DNA from: Cytophagales bacterium | Lineage (GTDB): Bacteria; Bacteroidota; Bacteroidia; Cytophagales; VRUD01 | NCBI GenBank assembly: GCA_019456305.1 | Contig: VRUD01000036.1 | Location: forward strand, 1 to 40,446 | Direction of reading: 5' to 3' | DNA: 40,446 bases | Shown here: positions 15,891 to 24,509 of the stretch, piece after piece | Layout of the letters: each line of letters starts with the position of its first letter | Position numbering within the stretch: the stretch's first letter is position 1 | Position numbers and translations under genes: made by a program | Notes under the pieces: generated by a model | What the model was told of the DNA's origin: nothing | Databases searched by the model: none | The model's input: the letters and a program-made list of their open reading frames with translations, nothing else

Positions 15891-16547
15891 ATGAAAACCG
15901 CAATATTATTAGGAGCTACAGGGCTGATCGGAACAGAGTTGTTAAATCAGTTGCTCCTGGATGATAATTATGAACAAATTAAGATCTTTGCGAGGCGTAC
16001 CTCAGGCATTTCACATCCGAAATTAACGGAACTTATTATTGATTTTGATAAACCGGAGACCTGGATCCGGCACGTAACCGGAGATGTTCTTTTTTCTATG
16101 TTGGGCACAACGATTAAGAAAGCCGGAAGTAACGAAAAATATTATAAAATTGATTATACCTATCAATATCAAATGGCTGAAGCTGCTGTTAGAAACAAAG
16201 TTGAAAATTACGTGCTAATATCCGCTGCAGGAGCAAGTGCCAATGCCAGGTTGTTTTACAATAGAATGAAGGGAGAATTAGACAGGGATGTACAGAATCT
16301 TTCCTTTAAACATATTTCTATCATTAAACCGTCATTGTTAGATGGTGATAGAAAAGAAAGCAGGTTAGGGGAGAAAATTGGCATTATTGTTACCAGGCTG
16401 ATAACATTGATTATCCCATTTACCAGAAGATACAGGCCGATTCATGCTTCGGTTATAGCAAGGGCTATGAGAAATGCAGTACAAAGAAATAATGAGAAAG
16501 TGAATGTATATGAATTGGAAGCTGTTTTTAACCTGGCAATCCCTTAA
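15891..16547 (+). CDS. NAD(P)-binding SDR-like protein (HTATIP2/TIP30-like)
   Basis: A 218-residue atypical short-chain dehydrogenase/reductase fold. The N-terminal GATGLIGTELL is the Rossmann dinucleotide loop; VLFSMLGTTIKKAGS and YVLISAAGASANARLFYNRMKGELDRDV match the HTATIP2/YbjT-like group, in which the YxxxK pair (here YNRMK) is retained. The usual C-terminal substrate domain is short, as in that group. The reaction is unknown. A TATATTTA box lies 13 nt upstream of the ATG. The next gene (exonuclease III) starts 59 nt downstream but has its own promoter box. Confidence 0.8.
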   Translation: MKTAILLGATGLIGTELLNQLLLDDNYEQIKIFARRTSGISHPKLTELIIDFDKPETWIRHVTGDVLFSMLGTTIKKAGSNEKYYKIDYTYQYQMAEAAVRNKVENYVLISAAGASANARLFYNRMKGELDRDVQNLSFKHISIIKPSLLDGDRKESRLGEKIGIIVTRLITLIIPFTRRYRPIHASVIARAMRNAVQRNNEKVNVYELEAVFNLAIP

Positions 16548-16560
16548 CGAAAAAAAAGTT

Positions 16561-16568
16561 TATATTTG
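16561..16568 (+). promoter_or_regulatory. -7 box for exonuclease III
   Basis: TATATTTG is an exact TAnnTTTG match, 38 nt before the ATG at 16607. The -33 region is not clear. Confidence 0.5.
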
Positions 16569-16606
16569 CATGAATATTAAATAACTAAAAAATAAATTAT
16601 TTACAG

Positions 16607-17371
16607 ATGAAATTAATTTCCTGGAACGTCAATGGCATCCGTGCAGTAGCCAAAAAAGGTTTTAAAGAATCCCTGAAAAACCTGGATACAGATATTTTAT
16701 GCTTGCAGGAAACAAAGGCCCAGGATGATCAGGTCAAAGATGTTTTAGACGACATAGACGGCTATCATTTTTTCAGTAATTCAGCCGAACGAAAGGGATA
16801 TTCCGGTACTGCAATTCTGAGCAAAACTCATCCGGTTAATATAACATACAACATTGGGATAGAAGAACATGATCAGGAGGGTAGGGTAGTGGTCGCGGAA
16901 TTTGACAGCTTTTACCTCTTAAATGTTTATGTACCTAACTCCGGCCGCGGATTGGACCGCCTGCAGTATAGAAAAAAATGGGATACAGACTTTATAAAAT
17001 ACCTAAAGAAACTCGAAGAGCATAAGCCGGTGATCGCATGCGGTGATTTCAATGTAGCGCATCAACCTATAGACCTTGCCCGGCCCAAATCCAACTATAA
17101 CAAAACAGCAGGTTATACCCAAACCGAAATAGACGGAATGTCAAATTTTATTAAAGCAGGTTTTACAGACACTTTCCGGCATCTGCACCCGGATAAAATA
17201 GCATATAGTTGGTGGAGTTACATGTTTAATGCACGCTCAAAAAACATTGGGTGGAGAATTGATTATTTTCTCATTAGCAGCTCAATGTTAGGGAAGGTTA
17301 CATCTGCATTTATTCTTCCTGACTACCAAGGCTCTGATCATTGTCCGGTAGGTATTGAGATTTTAATTTAG
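16607..17371 (+). CDS. xth: Exodeoxyribonuclease III (AP endonuclease)
   Basis: A 254-residue Mg-dependent exonuclease III-type enzyme that cuts DNA at abasic sites and trims 3' ends in base excision repair. The family signature is complete: SWNVNGIRA, LCLQETKAQ (metal-binding Glu), GYSGTAIL, YVPNSGRGLDRLQYR, CGDFNVAH (Asp/Asn catalytic pair), WWSYMFNARSKNIGWRIDYFL and the final SDHCPVG (catalytic Asp-His). The length is typical. It ends 3 nt before the convergent DUF2283 gene, so termination must be tight or overlapping. Confidence 0.96.
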   Translation: MKLISWNVNGIRAVAKKGFKESLKNLDTDILCLQETKAQDDQVKDVLDDIDGYHFFSNSAERKGYSGTAILSKTHPVNITYNIGIEEHDQEGRVVVAEFDSFYLLNVYVPNSGRGLDRLQYRKKWDTDFIKYLKKLEEHKPVIACGDFNVAHQPIDLARPKSNYNKTAGYTQTEIDGMSNFIKAGFTDTFRHLHPDKIAYSWWSYMFNARSKNIGWRIDYFLISSSMLGKVTSAFILPDYQGSDHCPVGIEILI

Positions 17372-17374
17372 TAC

Positions 17375-17590
17375 CTAAGCAGTAATAGTATCTGTCTTTT
17401 TTACCTCAAGGGCCTGTTCTATCCAATTCAGCAAATATTTCTTTGCATTTAAAATTTCAATCTCAACAGGTGAATTATTTTTATCAAAATGTATAATAAT
17501 ACCCTCGCCAATATCCTCGCCATAACTTGGTTTATTATTAGCAAGTTTTATTAATAACACGTTTGCGTCCTTATCATATGTTGCTTTCAT
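17375..17590 (-). CDS. DUF2283 protein
   Basis: A 71-residue protein of the DUF2283 type: MKATYDKDANVLLIKLANN, YGEDIGEGIIIHFDKNNSPVEIEILNA. These small proteins are often encoded next to DUF4258-like toxins and may be antitoxin-like, but no partner is found here; its neighbour is the convergent exonuclease III gene. A good promoter lies upstream on the minus strand, so it is probably expressed alone. Function unknown. Confidence 0.8.
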   Translation of the reverse strand: MKATYDKDANVLLIKLANNKPSYGEDIGEGIIIHFDKNNSPVEIEILNAKKYLLNWIEQALEVKKTDTITA

Positions 17591-17634
17591 TTCTTATGTT
17601 TTTTAAAATATCTTTCCTAATTTTATATATTATG

Positions 17635-17665
17635 CAAATATAAAGTATTTGATCCTGTAACCCAA
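17635..17665 (-). promoter_or_regulatory. Promoter of the DUF2283 gene
   Basis: On the minus strand the -7 box TATATTTG (17642-17635) is exact, with TTGG at the -33 position 19 nt upstream (17665-17662). Facing the other way, TATCTTTA (17673-17680) is a one-mismatch -7 box for the MFS gene, so this is a divergent promoter region. Confidence 0.6.
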
Positions 17666-17706
17666 AAATTATTATCTTTATTTGTAACACGATTAATGTC
17701 TAACCA

Positions 17707-18924
17707 ATGCTCCGAAAAAAAAACGCTTCCTTAATATTTATTTTTATTACTGTCGTATTAGATACGATGGGGTTAGGGATTATAATTCCAATAATTCCTA
17801 CACTGATCACTAAATTAACAGGGCAGGGGCTTAGTGACGCCTCGCTGTATGGCGGCTGGTTATTAGTTTCATTTTCGCTTATGCAGTTTTTGTTTGCGCC
17901 ATTGTTAGGAACGTTGAGTGATAGGTTGGGACGAAGGCCGGTGCTGCTGGTGGCTATGTTTGGCCTGGGTGTTGACTACCTGATACATGCTTATGCGCCA
18001 ACTATAACATGGTTATTTGCAGGGAGAATATTAGCAGGTATTACCGGGGCCAGTTATACGGTGGCCAATGCTTATGTAGCAGATATAAGTAAGCCTGAAG
18101 AAAAGGCTAAAAACTTTGGAATGGTTGGCGCCGGTTTTGGGTTGGGTTTTATACTGGGGCCTGTAATCGGAGGTTTTTGCAGCAGATGGGGCGTACAAGC
18201 GCCTTTTTTGATATCAGCAGGGCTGAGCTTTCTCAACTTTTTATACGGATTGCTGATCTTGCCTGAATCATTACCTAAAGAGAAGCGAAGAAAGATAAAC
18301 TGGCTAAAAGCCAACCCCGTAGGTGCATTGTCTTATCTCAAAAAATATCCGATGGTGATGGGCCTTGTTGTAGCCTTCTTTTTTGTGCATTTTGCAGCAC
18401 AGTCATTGCCCTCTGTATGGGTGTTTTTTACAGAGCTTAAGTTTTCCTGGTCTGAGAAAGAGGTAGGCCTGTCATTGGGTGTGGTAGGATTGCTGGTAGC
18501 CATCGTACAGGGTGGACTGACCGGGGTAGCCGTAAAAAAGTTAGGTGAGCGCAAGACTGTTTTTTTAGGTTTTCTGATGTGGAGTAGTGGAATGCTTTTA
18601 TTCATGCTTGCAAATAGTTCCCTCATGCTTTACATAGTGTTGATCCCTTATTGCCTTGGCGGGATTGCAGGGCCTACTTTGCAAAGCATTATTTCTAACC
18701 AGGTTCCTGATGATCAGCAAGGGGAATTGCAGGGCGCTTTGGCCAGTGTTATGAGTTTGTCAGCCATAGTTGGGCCACCGGTTATGACGGGGGTATTCTT
18801 CTTTTTTACCAAAGATACTTCACCGGTATTCGCCCCCGGGGCGCCTTATGGCCTGGCTGCTTTGCTTATGCTAGTAGGCTGGGTCTTGGCTTCATATTAT
18901 TTGTCTAAACTGAAAAAAGATTAA
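17707..18924 (+). CDS. TetA-like MFS efflux transporter
   Basis: A 405-residue, 12-helix major facilitator antiporter of the TCR/Tet group. Seen: VLDTMGLGIIIPIIP in helix 1 (the acidic residue used in Tet proteins), motif A GTLSDRLGRRPVLL between helices 2 and 3, GRILAGITGASYTVANAY in helix 4, and motif C GAGFGLGFILGPVIGG in helix 5. The central loop is PESLPKEKRRKINW. Homologues of this chromosomal type are often annotated as tetracycline resistance, but the drug specificity cannot be deduced. The gene stands alone, divergent from the DUF2283 gene. Confidence 0.88.
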   Translation: MLRKKNASLIFIFITVVLDTMGLGIIIPIIPTLITKLTGQGLSDASLYGGWLLVSFSLMQFLFAPLLGTLSDRLGRRPVLLVAMFGLGVDYLIHAYAPTITWLFAGRILAGITGASYTVANAYVADISKPEEKAKNFGMVGAGFGLGFILGPVIGGFCSRWGVQAPFLISAGLSFLNFLYGLLILPESLPKEKRRKINWLKANPVGALSYLKKYPMVMGLVVAFFFVHFAAQSLPSVWVFFTELKFSWSEKEVGLSLGVVGLLVAIVQGGLTGVAVKKLGERKTVFLGFLMWSSGMLLFMLANSSLMLYIVLIPYCLGGIAGPTLQSIISNQVPDDQQGELQGALASVMSLSAIVGPPVMTGVFFFFTKDTSPVFAPGAPYGLAALLMLVGWVLASYYLSKLKKD

Positions 18925-18975
18925 TCTAAAAACGTATTCAGATTCAATAACACAAGTAATCCGGGCTGATTTGCC

Positions 18976-18983
18976 TACCTTCG
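18976..18983 (+). promoter_or_regulatory. Candidate promoter of the DEAD-box helicase
   Basis: TACCTTCG is one base from TAnnTTTG and sits in the usual TTGCCTACCTTCGC context. Transcription would begin near 18990, so the MITE at 19001-19090 would be copied whole into the 5' leader. Confidence 0.5.
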
Positions 18984-19000
18984 CGGTTTATTTAACAAAC

Positions 19001-19090
19001 GGGCATCTCTAAAAACTACATATTTTTTAAAACACACCCCTTGCCCCTCTTGATAGAGGGGAATATATGGTGTAGTTTTTAGAGATGCCC
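19001..19090 (+). mobile_element. 90-bp palindromic MITE, copy 1
   Basis: Perfect 20-bp terminal inverted repeats (GGGCATCTCTAAAAACTACA at 19001-19020 and its complement at 19071-19090) enclose an inner hairpin (CCCCTCT/AGAGGGG, 19044-19061). AAAC flanks both ends (18997-19000 and 19091-19094), a 4-bp target duplication. It is the exact reverse complement of the copy at 36608-36697. No coding capacity; it would need a transposase in trans. Its right terminal repeat contains the helicase ATG (19085-19087). Confidence 0.92.
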
Positions 19091-20806
19091 AAACATATAT
19101 TGAATAACTTCAGCAAGCTGGGACTCTCACTTTCGATTATTGAAGTCCTTGATCAACTCGGGTTCGAAAACCCAACTCCCGTACAGGAAAAAGCCATTCC
19201 AATTTTATTGGGCAATGATCCAACGGATTTTATTGGGCTTGCACAAACCGGAACAGGAAAAACTGCCGCATTTTGTCTTCCATTAATTGACCTGATCGAT
19301 ATAAACTATAAGGCTACGCAGGCCCTTATTATGGCTCCAACACGTGAGTTGGGACAACAAACAGCTCAGGAGTTAGTTCGTTTTTCTAAAAACAACAAAA
19401 ACCTCAATGTAGAAGTGGTTTATGGTGGTGCGGCCATTATCAATCAAATAAAAGCGCTTAAAAAACCTACCCAGGTCATAGTGGCCACTCCCGGCCGGTT
19501 ATTGGATCTGATCAAACGAAAGGTCGTGAAGCTTGAAAGTGTCAGGTATGTAGTGTTAGACGAGGCTGATGAAATGCTCAACATGGGTTTTAAGGATGAT
19601 ATTGATAAAATCCTTTCATACACCCTTAAAGACAGGGTGATCTGGTTGTTTGCTGCAACCATGCCTCCTGAGATTCGAAAGATCATTAAAAAGTACATGG
19701 ATACACCACAGGAGGTATCCATCAATACACAGGAAAAGATCAACAAGGATATATCTCATAAATATGTGATTACCAAAACAGCCAATAAAATACCTGCACT
19801 AAGGCGATTCCTGGACTTGCAACCGGACATGCGGGGCGTCATGTTTTGCCGTACCAAATGGGAAACCCAGAAGATCTCCGATGACCTTGGCAACCTCGGT
19901 TATGCGGTAGAGGCCCTTCATGGGGACCTTTCGCAAGCACAAAGGGATGCGGTTATGAAGCGATTCAAGACTCGCTCGATGCAATTGCTCATTGCAACAG
20001 ATGTAGCTGCACGGGGTATTGATGTCATAGACCTGACGCACGTGCTCCACCACACCCTTCCCGACCAGTTGGATATCTATACCCACCGAAGTGGAAGAAC
20101 CGCGCGTGCCGGTAAGAAAGGTATTTCGCTTGCTTTTATCAATCCACGCGAAGGAAGGCGGATTGCAGAGCTGGAAAGGAAGATCCAGGTCAGGTTTGAG
20201 CGCATTGAAGTACCGGGTATTGAGGAGTTAAAATCCAGCCGCATCAACAACTGGGCAACCCTGATCATCAATACGAAGGTTGATGACCGGGCCGGAGATA
20301 TATTGCACGACCTTCACGGCCAGTTCGCCCATCTAAGTAAAGAAGATCTACTAAAACGACTGATCACAACCCAATTAGACCATCTGATGATCCATCCTGA
20401 TGGTTCCCGGAATGCGGAACAGGCAGATCTCAATGAAACGTCCGGAGGATCACCCGGAAAACGCGATAATAGCCGGTTTCATCGCTACTTTGTCAACATA
20501 GGATCGATTGATGGGATGACGAAAGCTGATCTTATTCATTTTTTGTCAGACGTTTCGGGCATAGACCGTAAGTTTTTCGGGGAGTTGACCATGCAAAAAA
20601 ACTGTGCATTTTTAGATGTAGACAAGGCTTACGACAAGGATCTAAGCAGAAGTTTCCAGGGAATTGAAATTGAAGGCCGCAACATTCGTGTAAACAGGGA
20701 TGATGATGGAAACAGGCGCCCGAAAGCATTTTCGTTTAAGAAAAAGTTCAAAGGCAAGCGCAAAAGCTCAAAACAGGATTTTCATCGTTCGGGAAAAAGA
20801 AGATGA
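19085..20806 (+). CDS. DEAD-box RNA helicase (DeaD/CsdA-like)
   Basis: A 573-residue ATP-dependent RNA helicase. Motifs in order: Q motif NPTPVQEKAIP, AQTGTGKTAAF, PTRELGQQ, TPGRLLDL, DEAD in VLDEADEMLNMGF, motif III, FCRTKWETQ, ATDVAARGIDV and HRSGRTARAG. A DbpA-type RNA-binding domain follows (FVNIGSIDGMTKADLIHFLSDVSGI) and a basic tail (KKKFKGKRKSS). It probably works in ribosome assembly or cold/mRNA remodelling. Odd points: motif III reads FAAT rather than FSAT, and the only ATG start lies inside the MITE terminal repeat. Before the insertion translation could have begun at the in-frame TTG at 19100. The usual family N-terminus starts about at NNFSKLGLS. Confidence 0.93.
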   Translation: MPKHILNNFSKLGLSLSIIEVLDQLGFENPTPVQEKAIPILLGNDPTDFIGLAQTGTGKTAAFCLPLIDLIDINYKATQALIMAPTRELGQQTAQELVRFSKNNKNLNVEVVYGGAAIINQIKALKKPTQVIVATPGRLLDLIKRKVVKLESVRYVVLDEADEMLNMGFKDDIDKILSYTLKDRVIWLFAATMPPEIRKIIKKYMDTPQEVSINTQEKINKDISHKYVITKTANKIPALRRFLDLQPDMRGVMFCRTKWETQKISDDLGNLGYAVEALHGDLSQAQRDAVMKRFKTRSMQLLIATDVAARGIDVIDLTHVLHHTLPDQLDIYTHRSGRTARAGKKGISLAFINPREGRRIAELERKIQVRFERIEVPGIEELKSSRINNWATLIINTKVDDRAGDILHDLHGQFAHLSKEDLLKRLITTQLDHLMIHPDGSRNAEQADLNETSGGSPGKRDNSRFHRYFVNIGSIDGMTKADLIHFLSDVSGIDRKFFGELTMQKNCAFLDVDKAYDKDLSRSFQGIEIEGRNIRVNRDDDGNRRPKAFSFKKKFKGKRKSSKQDFHRSGKRR

Positions 20807-20887
20807 TATCCTCTGTATATCTCCAGGAATATCAGCTAATTCTTTTCTACTTAGCGGAAAAGATACATAATGAAATAAAGAAACCAC

Positions 20888-20966
20888 GAAACCACTAATT
20901 ACACGAATTACACTAATTAAGAATTATACTAATTAAATTAGTGTAATTCGTGTAATTAGTGGTTTC
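20888..20966. repeat. 31-bp perfect inverted repeat
   Basis: Arms at 20888-20918 and 20936-20966 are fully complementary (core CACTAATTACACGAATTACAC, split here: CACTAATTAC / ACGAATTACAC) around a 17-nt AT-rich loop. The right arm ends 15 nt before the ABC-exporter ATG. It could terminate the helicase transcript, cap the exporter mRNA or be a non-autonomous repeat. The remaining 20807-20887 holds nothing visible. Confidence 0.8.
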
Positions 20967-20981
20967 AAAGTTTCAAAAGAA

Positions 20982-22718
20982 ATGAGCAAGAATAAAGTAA
21001 CCATAGGAAGTGTTTTTAAAACGATAGTCTGGCCACGGAGGAAGTTGCTCTTTGTTGGTTTGATATTAATAGTAATTAGTCGTTTGGCTAGTCTCATACT
21101 TCCGGGTGCATCAAAATATCTTATGGACGATGTTATTGTTAATAAGGATTTTGATATGCTATATAATATCATATTGTGGGTAGCATCTGCAATAATTATC
21201 CAGGCAATAACGTCATTTGCATTAACCCGGTTACTTAGTGTAGAAGCACAACACCTTATAGCTCAACTCAGAGTAAAAGTTCAAAAAAAAGTATTGAACT
21301 TACCCATTAACTTCTTTGATAACAGCAAGTCCGGGGAGTTGGTCTCACGAATAATGACAGATGTGGAAGGCGTGCGAAACCTGGTTGGAACAGGATTGGT
21401 TCAGATGATTGGCGGTACGTTAACATCTGTGATCTCCTTGTTCCTTTTAATCAAGATCAGTCCGGCCATGACAGCCTATGTGCTTGTTCCGGTCGTTATA
21501 TTTGGGTTAGTAGCATTAAAGGCATTTGGATTTATTCGTCCGATTTTCCGGGAACGTGGAAAGATCAACGCAGAGGTAACCGGAAGATTAACAGAAACAT
21601 TAAACGGAATCAGAGTAATAAAAGGGTTTAATGCGGAGAAACAGGAGATCAAAACGTTTGAGGCAGGAGTGGAAAAACTGTTTAATAACGTTAAAAAAAG
21701 TTTAACCTCCACAGCGCTGGTTACCAGTTCATCAACATTTTTGTTAGGTCTTGCCTCCACCGGAATCATGGGTATCGGTGGTTATATGATGATCAATGAT
21801 GACTTAACTTTCGGGGATTTTTTGGCCTTTACTCTTTACCTGGGATTTATGATAGCCCCCATTGTACTAATGAGCAACATTGGGAGTCAATTGACAGAAG
21901 GGTTTGCCGGATTAGACAGGACAGAAGAATTGATGAACATGGAATCTGAACATGATGATGCAGAGCGTACTATTGAGCTTGCAGCGCTAAAAGGAGATAT
22001 ACGATTTGAAAATGTATCGTTTGCTTACGAAGAGGCTAAAGAAGTGTTAAATAAAGTCACTATAGATGCTCCGGGTGGTTCGGTTACGGCCCTGGTCGGT
22101 TCTTCAGGTTCAGGAAAAAGCACCATAGCCGGTTTGGTTTCTTCCTTTTTGATTCCTAATGAGGGTGTGGTAACTATTGATGGGAATGACCTTGCTCATG
22201 TAACCCTTAGTAGTTATAGAAAAAACCTGGGAGTCGTTCTTCAGGATGAATTTCTGTTTGATGGAACTATCCGGGAAAATATCATCTTTCCCCGGCCTGA
22301 TTCTACAGATGAAGATATACAAGCAGCCGTCAAGGCTGCTTATGTTGATGAATTTACAAATAGGTTTGAAGATGGATTGGAAACGGTAATAGGAGAGAGG
22401 GGAGTAAAACTTTCCGGAGGCCAAAGGCAACGAATTGCTATAGCAAGGGCATTATTAGCAGACCCTAAAATTTTGATCTTAGATGAAGCCACCTCAAACT
22501 TAGATACGGAAAGTGAAGCTATGATCCAGCAAAGTCTATCAGGGCTAATGAAAGGAAGAACAACTTTTGTAATAGCTCACCGGTTAAGCACCATTCGAAA
22601 AGCAGACCAAATCCTTGTTGTTGAACAAGGAGAAATCAAAGAAAGAGGCACTCATGATGAGCTGATTGACCTAAAAGGCAGATACCATGAGTTATTTACC
22701 TATCAAGCCAGGATATAA
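20982..22718 (+). CDS. ABC exporter, MsbA/MdlB-like half transporter
   Basis: A 578-residue fused membrane-ATPase half transporter that would act as a dimer. The N-terminal ~320 residues hold six membrane helices with the coupling-helix pattern NFFDNSKSGELVSRIMTDVEGVRNLV and GIRVIKGFNAE. The ATPase has Walker A VGSSGSGKSTIAG (around residue 372), Q-loop VLQDEFLFDGTI, signature LSGGQRQRIAIARALL, Walker B ILILDEATSNLD and the switch His in VIAHRLSTI. It may flip lipid, lipooligosaccharide precursor or a drug; the sequence alone does not decide. A long inverted repeat forms its leader. The ORF is complete and isolated. Confidence 0.92.
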   Translation: MSKNKVTIGSVFKTIVWPRRKLLFVGLILIVISRLASLILPGASKYLMDDVIVNKDFDMLYNIILWVASAIIIQAITSFALTRLLSVEAQHLIAQLRVKVQKKVLNLPINFFDNSKSGELVSRIMTDVEGVRNLVGTGLVQMIGGTLTSVISLFLLIKISPAMTAYVLVPVVIFGLVALKAFGFIRPIFRERGKINAEVTGRLTETLNGIRVIKGFNAEKQEIKTFEAGVEKLFNNVKKSLTSTALVTSSSTFLLGLASTGIMGIGGYMMINDDLTFGDFLAFTLYLGFMIAPIVLMSNIGSQLTEGFAGLDRTEELMNMESEHDDAERTIELAALKGDIRFENVSFAYEEAKEVLNKVTIDAPGGSVTALVGSSGSGKSTIAGLVSSFLIPNEGVVTIDGNDLAHVTLSSYRKNLGVVLQDEFLFDGTIRENIIFPRPDSTDEDIQAAVKAAYVDEFTNRFEDGLETVIGERGVKLSGGQRQRIAIARALLADPKILILDEATSNLDTESEAMIQQSLSGLMKGRTTFVIAHRLSTIRKADQILVVEQGEIKERGTHDELIDLKGRYHELFTYQARI

Positions 22719-22854
22719 GGCTGGGGAAAATATAAAAACCTGTGCGTGGTCAAAAAGACAATAAATCCGTGCGGATATTTACCGAAGGCGAAGCACAGGG
22801 AAGAGACATAACATAAATTATAGCTGACCAAACGAATAACTTGATTATTAACCA

Positions 22855-23000
22855 GCCTTTTTGTCGTATAATATAATTGCATTATGTTAATATAGCTTAG
22901 CTTTGCGCGCAGGGTTTTATTTATTTTTTTTTAGGGGGGAAACCTAAAACCGCTCAAAGAGCGGTTACTCTTTCTTGTTTTTATCTTTCTTACCTCTTTC
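22855..23000 (+). repeat. Direct repeat copy A, left of the AvaI-like cassette
   Basis: About 146 nt, roughly 93% identical by eye to 25495-25637. It contains a TATAATATAATTGCATTAT box, GCGCGC, a T-run, AGGGGGGAAACC and a hairpin AACCGCTC/GAGCGGTT (22948-22966) followed by a T-rich tail, so it may also act as a terminator. The stem is identical in both copies while the 3-nt loop differs (AAA versus GCA), as for a structured element. 22719-22854 is featureless. Confidence 0.85.
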
Positions 23001-23072
23001 CACACTTAAGTTTTAGTTTCATTTTGTGAATAAAAAACAAGGAAGTATCTATGCGAATATCTTTTGTTTTTT

Positions 23073-23080
23073 TAACTTTG
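23073..23080 (+). promoter_or_regulatory. -7 box of the AvaI-like cassette
   Basis: TAACTTTG is an exact TAnnTTTG match ending 4 nt before the methylase ATG (23085). The message would be leaderless or nearly so. No -33 TTTG is obvious and no controller (C) protein gene is present. Confidence 0.6.
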
Positions 23081-23084
23081 TAAG

Positions 23085-24509
23085 ATGCTAAAAGAAGCAG
23101 AAATATTTCCCACTGAACGACAAAGACTTTACAACCGATTAGAAGATAGGCTGGAAACTGCCTATCATTTAAATCGTAAGGTAGTAAGTTTTCAAGCTAA
23201 TAAAGATATACCTATTTATCGTTGGTTTAAATATAAAGAGGGGTTTTCTTCTAGTCTTGTTAAATATTTCCTTTCAGAATATTCATCCAAACCCGGAAAA
23301 ATATTAGACCCTTTTGCAGGGGTTGGAACAACTTTGTTTGCAGGACAGGAGATGGGCTGGCAATCTTATGGCATTGAACTTTTACCGGTTGGCGCTTTCG
23401 TTATGCAGGTCAGAGAAGCCATTAACGGTATTGATAAGGAAAAGCTCAAAAAAAACGTAAAAAATATCTGGACAGATCTAAATAAACTTGACAGCTATGA
23501 TACACACATCAACCATATTACAATAACTAAAGACGCTTTCCCGGACGATACGGAGCTATTTTTAAATAAGTATTTAACCTTTTGCTCCAGCATAAAGGAT
23601 GAGAAAATACAAACTATTTTACGATTTACAGCTTTTGCTATGCTTGAAGAGATCAGCTATACAAGAAAAGATGGACAATATTTGCGATGGGATTCCCGCT
23701 CAAAAAGAGAACTTTCAGGTAAACCGTTTAACAAAGGAAGAATCTTGACTTTTAAGGAAGCTCTCAATCATAAGCTTAATCAAATTGTCAGTGACTTATC
23801 AGCAAACAAAACCAATTTGCTATTTGATTCTTTTGAGAGTAACGGACATCAAAACTTCCCGGTGAACATTACTCATGGTTCATGTCTTGAAGAATTGCCA
23901 AAACTTGAAGATAATTATTTTGATTTTATCATTACTTCACCTCCATATTGTAATCGTTATGATTATACCAGGACGTATGCTTTAGAGTTGATTTATCTCG
24001 GCTGTGACCACGAATTTGTACGTGACATTAGGCAAACAATGCTCTCTTGTACAGTTGAGAACAAAGAAAAAATTGATTATTTAAATAAATTTTATGAATC
24101 AATTCAAAGACCGGGAATTTTTGAAAAGGTACTGAATGTTTACAACAATTCAGAAGCTATGTCAGAAGTTAATTCTGTGCTCGATGAGTTGAATAAACTT
24201 GGAAAACTAAATAACAACAACATTCCGAGGATGGTTAAAAACTACTTCCTTGAACTTTGTTTTGTTATCTATGAAATGGCAAGAATAACGAAAAGTGGTG
24301 GTTATTGCGTAATGGTAAACGACAATGTTCGCTATGGAGGCGAGGAAATCCCCGTTGACTTAATATTATCGGAGTTTGCGGGAAACTTCGGTTTTAACAT
24401 CAATAAAATTTTTGTTCTACCCAAAGGCAAAGGCAACAGTAGCCAGCAAATGGGAAATTACGGGCGAACTGAAATACGCAAATGTGTATATCTATGGCAG
24501 AAAAAATAA
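23085..24509 (+). CDS. Type II DNA methyltransferase (N4-cytosine type), AvaI-like system
   Basis: A 474-residue DNA methyltransferase. The SAM-binding motif I is ILDPFAGVGTTLFAG (Asp75 region) and the catalytic motif IV is TSPPY (284-288) in IITSPPYCNRYDYTRTYALEL. The order I then IV, with the SPPY form, points to an amino-methyltransferase, probably N4-cytosine. The middle (about residues 110-280) has no known motif and may contain target recognition. Its role would be to protect host CYCGRG-like sites from the nuclease encoded next. The nuclease reading frame begins before this stop (ATG 24482 or 24494 versus stop 24509), so the two are translationally coupled. The specificity is inferred from the partner. 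Confidence 0.9.
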   Translation: MLKEAEIFPTERQRLYNRLEDRLETAYHLNRKVVSFQANKDIPIYRWFKYKEGFSSSLVKYFLSEYSSKPGKILDPFAGVGTTLFAGQEMGWQSYGIELLPVGAFVMQVREAINGIDKEKLKKNVKNIWTDLNKLDSYDTHINHITITKDAFPDDTELFLNKYLTFCSSIKDEKIQTILRFTAFAMLEEISYTRKDGQYLRWDSRSKRELSGKPFNKGRILTFKEALNHKLNQIVSDLSANKTNLLFDSFESNGHQNFPVNITHGSCLEELPKLEDNYFDFIITSPPYCNRYDYTRTYALELIYLGCDHEFVRDIRQTMLSCTVENKEKIDYLNKFYESIQRPGIFEKVLNVYNNSEAMSEVNSVLDELNKLGKLNNNNIPRMVKNYFLELCFVIYEMARITKSGGYCVMVNDNVRYGGEEIPVDLILSEFAGNFGFNINKIFVLPKGKGNSSQQMGNYGRTEIRKCVYLWQKK

